Shown: positions 54,194-61,399 of the stretch, piece after piece
Layout: every line of letters starts with the position of its first letter
How positions within the stretch are numbered: the first letter of the stretch is position 1
Source: Candidatus Phytoplasma luffae
GTDB lineage: Bacteria > Bacillota_I > Bacilli_A > Acholeplasmatales > Acholeplasmataceae
DNA length: 64,000 bases
Direction: 5' to 3'
NCBI RefSeq assembly: GCF_018024475.1
Contig: NZ_CP054393.1
Location: 705,144-769,143, forward strand
Position numbers and translations under genes: made by a program
The notes under the pieces: generated by a model
Databases searched by the model: none
What the model saw: only the letters and a program-made list of their open reading frames with translations
What the model was told of the DNA's origin: nothing

Positions 54194-55978
54194 TTATTTT
54201 TGAAATTGACTTTGATAAAGGTTGTAATAAAAACCTTTTTTTTCTAATAATTCTCTATGATTACCTTTTTCAATAATTTTTCCTTGCTGTAAAACAACAA
54301 TAACATCAGCGTTTACTATTGTTGACAAACGATGAGCAATAACAAAAGAAGTTTTATTTTTTAAAATTCTTTGAATGGATTTTTGTAAAATTAATTCTAT
54401 TTGGGTATCAATAGTAGAAGTGGCTTCGTCTAAAATTAAAATAGAAGGATCTTGTAATAAAGTACGAGTTATTGTTATTAATTGTTTTTCTCCTTGAGAT
54501 AAATTATTTAATTCTTCGTTTAAAACAGTATTATAACCTTTTTCTTTTTGAATGACAAATTCATGAAGATGAGTTTGTTTAGCCATTTCTATCGCTTCTT
54601 CATCTGTTTTATTAGGATTGCCATATTTAATATTTTCTAAAATAGTATCTGGAAATAACCAAATATCTTGTAATACTAATCCTACAATCGTTCTTAAATT
54701 CTGTTTGGTTAAATTTCTAATATCAATTCCATCAATAGTTATAGAACCTTTATCAATATCATAAAATCTAGTCAATAAATTAATTAAAGTAGTTTTGCCT
54801 GAGCCAGTAGAACCTACAATAGCTATTGTTTGATTTTTTTCTACAGATAAATTCATATTTTCGATAATAAATTTGTTCGGATGATATCCAAAAGATACAT
54901 TATCAAAATTAACATAACCTTCTGCTTTATCTATAGTAATAGTTTCAGGATTATCTTTTTCTTCATATTCGGATAAAAATTCTGAAATTTTATACATTGC
55001 AGCTTTTGTAGATTGAATAACAACAAAAATATGACTCAATTCATTTATTGGACCGCCTAAAGCCCAAATATACTCAATAAAAGATTGAAAAATATATAAT
55101 TGAATACCCACAAACCCTAATTTATATAAAATAGTTGTTGTATCTGAGGATCCTTTATATAATAATTGCTGACTTATAATAATAATAATCGCCAAAATAA
55201 AATATTTAATAAAATTCACAATAGGAAAAGTAATATTAGAAAAAAAATTAGATTTAAACATAAAATCAGATAAATTTTGATTTATTTTTTTAAACTCTTT
55301 AATACTATTTTCTTGTTGATTATATAAAAGAATTTCTTTATGACCAGTTAATTTTTCTTGTAAAAAACTATTATAAATAGATGTTTGATTAAATCTTTCA
55401 ATAAAAATATTACGTGTTTTTTTATTAATAATAAAAATAATCAAAAAAGAAGAAGGAATCATAAAAAATACAATTAAACCTAAACGCCAATGAACCCAAA
55501 ACATACAAGTTAATAACATAGTTATACGAAAAAAAGAATAAATAGAAGAGGCGAAAGTTTGCTGTAATCCGTTAGAGACAATATCCATATTATTAGTCAA
55601 TTTATTCATAATATCACCAACAGTATTTTGATCAAAATATTTTATAGGTAATTTATTAATTTTCATATAAATATCTTGACGAATATTTTGGACACTTTTA
55701 TGTATAGTGGTGACTAATAATTTATTATAAATAAACTTTCCTAGAAAACAACAAAAATACAAAGCTAAAATAAAAAGCAAAAATGAAATAATATGTTTTT
55801 TATATTTTGCTTCATTCTCTTCCGAACCGTCTACATAATAATTTTTTATATATTGAAAAATCTGTTTCCCTTCTAACAAAGGAATCATAGACTGAACAAT
55901 AGCAATAATAAAAATAATACTAATACTAATTGTTATTTTTTTTCGAAAAGGTTTTAAATAAGAAAATATTTTTTTCAT
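54194..55978 (-). CDS. mdlB: ABC exporter half-transporter, MdlB-like
   Basis: A 594-residue protein: six-helix exporter membrane domain (about 15-330), then an ATPase with Walker A GSTGSGKTTL, Q-loop VLQDIWLFPDT, Walker B ILILDEATSTID with a normal catalytic Glu, and H-loop IAHRLSTI. Its signature motif is LSQGEK instead of LSGGQ. It pairs with the upstream MdlA-like protein (10 bp gap) as a heterodimer, probably exporting lipids or drugs; the substrate is unknown. Confidence 0.9.
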   Translation of the reverse strand: MKKIFSYLKPFRKKITISISIIFIIAIVQSMIPLLEGKQIFQYIKNYYVDGSEENEAKYKKHIISFLLFILALYFCCFLGKFIYNKLLVTTIHKSVQNIRQDIYMKINKLPIKYFDQNTVGDIMNKLTNNMDIVSNGLQQTFASSIYSFFRITMLLTCMFWVHWRLGLIVFFMIPSSFLIIFIINKKTRNIFIERFNQTSIYNSFLQEKLTGHKEILLYNQQENSIKEFKKINQNLSDFMFKSNFFSNITFPIVNFIKYFILAIIIIISQQLLYKGSSDTTTILYKLGFVGIQLYIFQSFIEYIWALGGPINELSHIFVVIQSTKAAMYKISEFLSEYEEKDNPETITIDKAEGYVNFDNVSFGYHPNKFIIENMNLSVEKNQTIAIVGSTGSGKTTLINLLTRFYDIDKGSITIDGIDIRNLTKQNLRTIVGLVLQDIWLFPDTILENIKYGNPNKTDEEAIEMAKQTHLHEFVIQKEKGYNTVLNEELNNLSQGEKQLITITRTLLQDPSILILDEATSTIDTQIELILQKSIQRILKNKTSFVIAHRLSTIVNADVIVVLQQGKIIEKGNHRELLEKKGFYYNLYQSQFQK

Positions 55979-55988
55979 TGAAAAATCC

Positions 55989-57692
55989 TCATTTTATATT
56001 TTGAGAAAAAGCGATATCTTTATAAATAGAACATTTTTCCATTAGTTCTTGATGTGTTCCTATATTTACTATTTCGCCTTTATCCAAAACTATAATTTTA
56101 TCAACTGTCAAAATAGAAGATAATCTTTGGGCCACTATTATAGTAATAGATTTTGTATTTTGTTCGAACAAAGATCTTCTAATTGCTAAATCAGTTGCAT
56201 AATCTAAAGCTGAAAAAGAATCATCGAAAATATAAATATCAGGTTCTTTTAAAAAAGCTCTTGTAATAGAAAGTCTTTGTTTTTGTCCACCAGATAAATT
56301 AGAACCTAATTCGCTTACCGGTTCTTCTAATTGATACATTTTGTTTTGAATCATTTCGTATGATTGAGACATTTTAGATTTATCCAAAATATTTTCTTGA
56401 CTAGCATTTTCTTTTCCGAATAATAAATTACTTAAAATAGTTCCTTTAAACAAAATATTTTTTTGAGAAACAAAACCTATTTTATTTCTTAACAATTTTA
56501 AATCATAATTTTTAATATCTATATTATTTATTTTAACTACTCCTTTGGAAGGATCTATTAAACGAGGAATTAAATTCATTAAAGTAGTTTTTCCTGAGCC
56601 TGTTTTACCAACAAAAGCTATTTTTTCAGATTCTTTAGCTGTAAAATTAATATTTTTTAAAATAAATTCTTCATTCGAATGATGACGAAAATAAACATTT
56701 TGAAATTCCAACGTTGTAATTTTTTCTAATTTTTCCATTTTATCTAAATTATTTTTTATAGAAGGTTGGATATTGAACAAAAATTGAATTTTTGAAACAG
56801 CTGTCAAAGTTTTAGGAAACATCATAAATAATAATAAAAAACTTAAAATATATGATAAAACCAAAACATTATAAGAGGTTACGATATATAATTCTTTTAT
56901 ATTTACTTTTTTAGAATAAATAAGATCAGAGCTTAAAAATATAGTCGCAATAAGAGAAATATTCAATAATATATAAAAAAAAGGTTCAATCGAAGATATA
57001 GAACGAAATAATTTAATTACTAAATTTGTAAAATTTGAATTAATTTGTTCAAATTTTTTTTCTTCTATTTTTTCTTTATTCAAACTTCTTATAATTTTTA
57101 CACCTGTTACATCAGATCTAATTTTATAATTTAATTTTTCTAATTTTTGATGTATTCTTAATGATAAAGAAAAATTTTTTTTAATAATAAAAATTAAGAT
57201 AATAATAAAACAAACAATAATACAGAAAAGACCATAAGTTAAAGTAGGATGGATACGCCACATAATTAAACAACAAACTAATAAAATAATAGGAGTACAC
57301 AAAGCTACTTTATAAAAAGTAACAACGAAATTAATTATTTGATTGATGCTATAAGTGCTTCTACTAACTATAGTAGAGACTCCTAAATTTTCTACTTCGG
57401 AAATAGAAAAAGTATTTATTTTTTTAAACAAATCAGTACTTAAATCTTTAAATATAGAAGAGGACAATTTAGAAATACAAAAATTTAAAAGTAAATCTCC
57501 TGCAATAATACACAAAACTACAAAAATTAAAGAAATAATAATCTTATTTTGACTGCTATTTTCTTTTCCTATAAGACAATCGCCGACTATCCTTGGCATT
57601 AATAATTCAGAAGAAATAATTAATGCAAAAGAAAACATATTAATTAGAAGAAGTTTTTTATATTTAAAAATATATTTAAAAATTAATTTCAT
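55989..57692 (-). CDS. mdlA: ABC exporter half-transporter, MdlA-like, degenerate Walker B
   Basis: A 567-residue exporter half: six membrane helices (about 10-300), Walker A GKTGSGKTTL, signature LSGGQKQRL, Walker B YIFDDSFSALD where the catalytic Glu is Asp, and an H-loop with VAQRLSSI in which His is replaced by Gln. The changes put the non-hydrolysing site in this subunit, as in TM287/288-type heterodimers. It precedes mdlB in one operon. Confidence 0.9.
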   Translation of the reverse strand: MKLIFKYIFKYKKLLLINMFSFALIISSELLMPRIVGDCLIGKENSSQNKIIISLIFVVLCIIAGDLLLNFCISKLSSSIFKDLSTDLFKKINTFSISEVENLGVSTIVSRSTYSINQIINFVVTFYKVALCTPIILLVCCLIMWRIHPTLTYGLFCIIVCFIIILIFIIKKNFSLSLRIHQKLEKLNYKIRSDVTGVKIIRSLNKEKIEEKKFEQINSNFTNLVIKLFRSISSIEPFFYILLNISLIATIFLSSDLIYSKKVNIKELYIVTSYNVLVLSYILSFLLLFMMFPKTLTAVSKIQFLFNIQPSIKNNLDKMEKLEKITTLEFQNVYFRHHSNEEFILKNINFTAKESEKIAFVGKTGSGKTTLMNLIPRLIDPSKGVVKINNIDIKNYDLKLLRNKIGFVSQKNILFKGTILSNLLFGKENASQENILDKSKMSQSYEMIQNKMYQLEEPVSELGSNLSGGQKQRLSITRAFLKEPDIYIFDDSFSALDYATDLAIRRSLFEQNTKSITIIVAQRLSSILTVDKIIVLDKGEIVNIGTHQELMEKCSIYKDIAFSQNIK

Positions 57693-57784
57693 ATTACTAT
57701 TTTTTAAAAAAACTCTTTTCTGCTATTTATCTATAATATCCATCTATTATTATATTATTTTAACATTTTTTTAATTCTTATGAT

Positions 57785-57851
57785 TAAAAAAGTTAATTAA
57801 ATAAATAAAATTTTTATATAAAAAAATATTTATTTATTAATTAACTTTTTT
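57785..57851 (-). terminator. Terminator of groESL (minus strand)
   Basis: GTTAATTAA-containing arms (AAAAAAGTTAATTAA near 57785 and its complement near 57836-57850) form a long A/T-rich stem with a T run on the minus strand, about 30 bp after the groEL stop. Confidence 0.6.
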
Positions 57852-57881
57852 TGATTGCTTAATTAATTGAAAAATCTTTTT

Positions 57882-59498
57882 TTAAAAAGAATTCATATCT
57901 AAATTTTTAGATAAATGTTTTTTATCTTTTGAAGAAAAAACAGCCGCTTCAGTTGTAACAAGAACTGAAGTAATAGAAGCTGAGTTTAAAATAACTTGTT
58001 TAGTTACTTTAGTAGGATCGATAATTCCTTGTTTAAGTAAATCTACATATTGTCCGTTTGAAGCATCAAAACCAAAATTATCTTCTTGTTTTAGTTGTTC
58101 TTTTAAAACTAAATCGCCATCAAAACCAGCATTTTCAGCAATTTGATAAGTAGGAATTAATAAACTATCTAATATAACATTAATACCTTTTTGAATATCG
58201 ATATTAGTATTAACTAAAGTATTTTTTAATTCTTTATAAATTTCTACTAAAGTTTTCCCGCCGCCTACTAGAATTCCTTCTGTAACAGCCGCTTGAGTAG
58301 CGTTTAAAGCGTCTTCAATTCTAAGTTTTTTTTCTTTTAATTCTATTTCTGTAACTGCTCCAACTTTAATAACTGCTATTCCACCTGATAATTTAGCTAA
58401 ACGAGATTTTAAATTATTTAATTCATAATCACTTTTTGTATTTTGAATATTAATTTCTATTTCTTTGATTCTTTCTGATAATTCTGAAGTTTTTTCTGCT
58501 CCCATCAAAATAGTATTATCTTGTTTAACGATCGCTTTTTTAATTCTTCCTAAATTTTCAAATTTAATTTCTTGCAATTGTGTATTTAAATCTTTATCAA
58601 CGAAAGTAGCTTTAGTCAAAATTGAAATATCTTTTAATAATTCTTTTTGATTATCTCCGAAACCTGGCGCTTCGGTCATAACAATATTTAAAGCTCCATG
58701 AAATTTATTCAAAGCTAAAATATTTATTACATCATTATCAAATGAATTAGCGATAATTAATAAAGGAACAGATTTTTCTTTAACTTCTTCTAATAAACCA
58801 CTAATTTCATTAATATTATTTATTTTATGATCAGTCACTAAAACAAAAGCATTATCTAATTCTGATGACATATTAGCAACATTAGTGATAAAAACACTTG
58901 ATAAATAACCTTTATCATATTGCATTCCCTCTACTACTTCTAATTCTGTCTCAAATCCTTTAGATTCTCCTATTGTAATAACTCCTTTTTTAGTTACTTT
59001 TTCTATAGCAGAAACTATTATTTGTCCTATTTCTTTTTGTCCTGAAGAAATTGTTGCAACATTGGAAATATCTTCTTGTGTAGAAATAGGTTTAGATTTT
59101 TCTAAAATTTTCTCTACTACTTTTTGAGAAGCTTCTAAAATTCCTTTTTTAATCAAAATAGGTTTATATCCTGAATTTACATATTTAAAACTTTTTTGAA
59201 TCATGCTTTGAGCTAAAACGATAGCTGTTGTCGTCCCATCGCCAGCGTTATCATTTGTTTTAATAGCGGCTTCGCTTATCAATTTAACGCCCATATTTCG
59301 CAAAGGTTGTTCTAATTTGATTTCTTTAGCTATTGTTACTCCGTCATTTACGATAGAAGGTAATCCGTTTTCTTTTTCTAAAGCAACATTATTTCCTTTA
59401 GGTCCTAAAGTTAATTTAACAACATTTGCTAAAGTATCAACCCCTTTTAAAATTTCTTCTCTTGCTTCTTTTCCAAAAATAATTTTTTTAGATGGCAT
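57882..59498 (-). CDS. groEL: Chaperonin GroEL
   Basis: A 538-residue 60-kDa chaperonin that folds proteins in an ATP-driven double ring. Visible: KLTLGPKGNNVALEK, NDGVTIAKEI, DNAGDGTTTAIVLAQ (ATP site), VEGMQYDKGYLS and VGGGKTLVEIY. The C-terminal GGM repeats of other GroELs are missing; it ends HLSKNLDMNSF. GroES is encoded 47 bp upstream on the same strand. Confidence 0.98.
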   Translation of the reverse strand: MPSKKIIFGKEAREEILKGVDTLANVVKLTLGPKGNNVALEKENGLPSIVNDGVTIAKEIKLEQPLRNMGVKLISEAAIKTNDNAGDGTTTAIVLAQSMIQKSFKYVNSGYKPILIKKGILEASQKVVEKILEKSKPISTQEDISNVATISSGQKEIGQIIVSAIEKVTKKGVITIGESKGFETELEVVEGMQYDKGYLSSVFITNVANMSSELDNAFVLVTDHKINNINEISGLLEEVKEKSVPLLIIANSFDNDVINILALNKFHGALNIVMTEAPGFGDNQKELLKDISILTKATFVDKDLNTQLQEIKFENLGRIKKAIVKQDNTILMGAEKTSELSERIKEIEINIQNTKSDYELNNLKSRLAKLSGGIAVIKVGAVTEIELKEKKLRIEDALNATQAAVTEGILVGGGKTLVEIYKELKNTLVNTNIDIQKGINVILDSLLIPTYQIAENAGFDGDLVLKEQLKQEDNFGFDASNGQYVDLLKQGIIDPTKVTKQVILNSASITSVLVTTEAAVFSSKDKKHLSKNLDMNSF

Positions 59499-59545
59499 TA
59501 AATTTCTTTTCCCTTTCTATTTATTTATATATTAATTATATTCAA

Positions 59546-59806
59546 TTAAACTAAGATAGCAATTATATCTTCTCTTTTCACAATCAAATATTCTTCATTT
59601 TGGATTTTAATTTTAGTAGCATAATGTTCTTTAAAAACAACTTCATCATTAGGATTAATATCTTTAACTTCAACGCCACAATTTAAAATAATACCTATAT
59701 TGTCCTCTTTATCTTGTTTGCTTAATTGCAATAAGATTCCCGATTTACTTTTAACTTCTTTTTGTTTTAATTTTAAAACAACATAATTATCCAATGGCTT
59801 GATCAA
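59546..59806 (-). CDS. groES: Co-chaperonin GroES
   Basis: An 86-residue co-chaperonin that caps GroEL. IKPLDNYVVLK at the start, the mobile loop region KSKSGILLQLSKQDKE, and DEVVFKEHYATKIKIQNEEYLIVKREDIIAIL at the end. The start is TTG, with AAGGAAGG upstream. No CIRCE operator (TTAGCACTC inverted repeat) was found upstream, so HrcA-type control is not evident. Confidence 0.94.
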   Translation of the reverse strand: MIKPLDNYVVLKLKQKEVKSKSGILLQLSKQDKEDNIGIILNCGVEVKDINPNDEVVFKEHYATKIKIQNEEYLIVKREDIIAILV

Positions 59807-59875
59807 TTTAATAATCCTTCCTTCTTTCGTTATTGTTTGTCATATTTTGGTTATCACTATATTTTATTAATTTTT

Positions 59876-59903
59876 TTTATACTTTTTTTAAAAAAAAATA
59901 CAA
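59876..59903 (-). promoter_or_regulatory. Putative groESL promoter
   Basis: On the minus strand TTGTAT (59903-59898) and TATAAA (59881-59876) are 16 bp apart, 70 bp before the TTG start. Low specificity because of A/T richness. Confidence 0.35.
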
Positions 59904-60077
59904 ATAAATTATAATATAAAAAATATTATTAAAATATGTTTTTTTTAATATTACATGTATAAATTTCGTTTATAAAAAAAATAATTATAAATTGAATATA
60001 TTTATAAAAATAATAACTTTTAAAAATGTCCAAAATTTAAAAAAACTTGTTTTTTTCTTTCGAATTTTAATTGTAAA

Positions 60078-60106
60078 CAAAAAGACTCAAAAATGAGTCT
60101 TTTTTT
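60078..60106 (+). terminator. Isolated terminator hairpin
   Basis: CAAAAAGACTCA and TGAGTCTTTTTTT form a strong stem around AAAA. No plus-strand gene lies just upstream, so it may be a relic of a lost gene or mark a short transcript. Confidence 0.65.
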
Positions 60107-60862
60107 ATGCATATTATAATTTTAAATCAATTTGATTAATTTGTTCACAAATATTGTGAAAAAGTTTATTTTCTATATTTTTGATTAACGCTAAAAATAA
60201 ATTAAAAAATATTATCTTTTCAAATAAGAAAACTATAAAAAATTAACTATTTTTTATTCATTTTAATATATTTTGTAAATTTGAAAAAAAATATAAATTC
60301 AAACCTTTAATTAGTCTCTTAAAAAATATTTTTTTAAAAATAAAAAATGTATTAAAAAATCAAAAAGAGCGATGAAAAAAGTCTTTTAAATTACAAAAAA
60401 TTATTTTAAGGGATAAATTTAACGTTCGGCATCGATAGCGATTACATAAAATAAACTTTTAACTATAGAACCTAAAAAACGGCTTATTTCATCATAAGAT
60501 ATTTGAAAAATGGATAAACTATTTGATTTATTTAAAAATAAAACCGTTTGTCTCGCGAATAAATATAAAGAAAAAATTCTCTTATAACCTTTTACAAAAG
60601 AAAAAATTAAAATTAAAACGAAATGAAGAAAAGATATTAAGTGTATTTATACATGTTAATTTTTATAACAAATAACTACTTTAAATTTCTTCATCAGTAT
60701 CTAAAAAATTTCAAAAATTAATTTATTCCCTAATTGATTTGTTTCAAATTTTACACATTTTTATTTTTTAAAATATTTATTCAATAATAATAAATTTGTT
60801 AATCTTTTTTTTGATATTATATTATTATTATTTATTAAATTAAATTTATATTTTTTTAAAAA

Positions 60863-60902
60863 AAATAATTAGTGTATTTTTTTAAAATTACACTAATTAT
60901 TT
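60863..60902. repeat. 14-bp stem hairpin formed by two TTAGTGTAAT-type boxes
   Basis: Arms AAATAATTAGTGTA (60863-60876) and TACACTAATTATTT (60889-60902) are exact complements with a 12-nt loop. Confidence 0.8.
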
Positions 60903-60960
60903 TAAAATTTATAAAAATGATTATAAAATGAGAATATTAAAGGATTTTTTTTTATTACAA

Positions 60961-60988
60961 AATTACACTAACTTCATTTAGTGTAATT
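60961..60988. repeat. Second hairpin formed by the same box
   Basis: AATTACACTAA (60961-60971) and TTAGTGTAATT (60978-60988) pair around CTTCAT. Confidence 0.8.
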
Positions 60989-61120
60989 TTTTTCTTATTA
61001 AAAATAATTAATTTTTTATTTTCTTATTAAAAAAATTTAAAAAAAATATTTTTTTCAATAAGAATGATTTTAAAAGAAAATAATTAATTTTTTTTAATAA
61101 GAAAAATGTGATTTAATTAT

Positions 61121-61178
61121 AAAAAAATTACACTAACTAACAAAAAAATTACACTAACTAACAAAAAAATTACACTAA
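61121..61178. repeat. Three direct repeats carrying ATTACACTAA
   Basis: Two identical 21-bp units start at 61121 and 61142 (seven A then ATTACACTAACTAAC minus one A), and a third, shorter one starts at 61163. An inverted copy (TTAGTGTAAT) is at 61241-61250. Confidence 0.85.
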
Positions 61179-61321
61179 TTTTTTTTTGAAAAAAATTATT
61201 TTCACCAAATAAAGAATCTAAAATTAAAAAAATAAAAAAGTTAGTGTAATTCTGAACAACCCACTAACAATAACAATTTAAATTTAATATAAAAAAATAA
61301 AAAAAATAATTTTTTATTTTT

Positions 61322-61359
61322 TTCAATTACTTTTAATTATTGTATAATTTAAATATAAT
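61322..61359 (+). promoter_or_regulatory. Putative promoter region of nrdIE
   Basis: TTCAAT (61322-61327) is followed at 15 bp by TATAAT (61343-61348), with a second TATAAT at 61354. Spacing is short for the first; evidence is weak. Confidence 0.3.
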
Positions 61360-61399
61360 AAATTAAAAATTTAAAAAGGGTTTTTTATTATGAATAAAT

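Larger units (their letters stand above)
60107..61321. other. Long gene-poor interval before the ribonucleotide reductase gene
   Basis: No credible complete gene. A possible minus-strand gene relic lies at 60419-60640, and eight copies of a TTAGTGTAAT box occupy 60869-61250 (listed separately). The rest is A/T-rich with an imperfect long inverted repeat around 60989-61110 (TTTCTTATTAAAAATAATTAA-like arms). Confidence 0.55.

Noticed and set aside
59807..59900. CIRCE operator upstream of groES
   Set aside because: No TTAGCACTC-N9-GAGTGCTAA or near match is present.
60420..60450. tRNA-like GTTCGGCATCGATAG stretch
   Set aside because: No cloverleaf could be drawn around it; no tRNA gene was found anywhere in the window.
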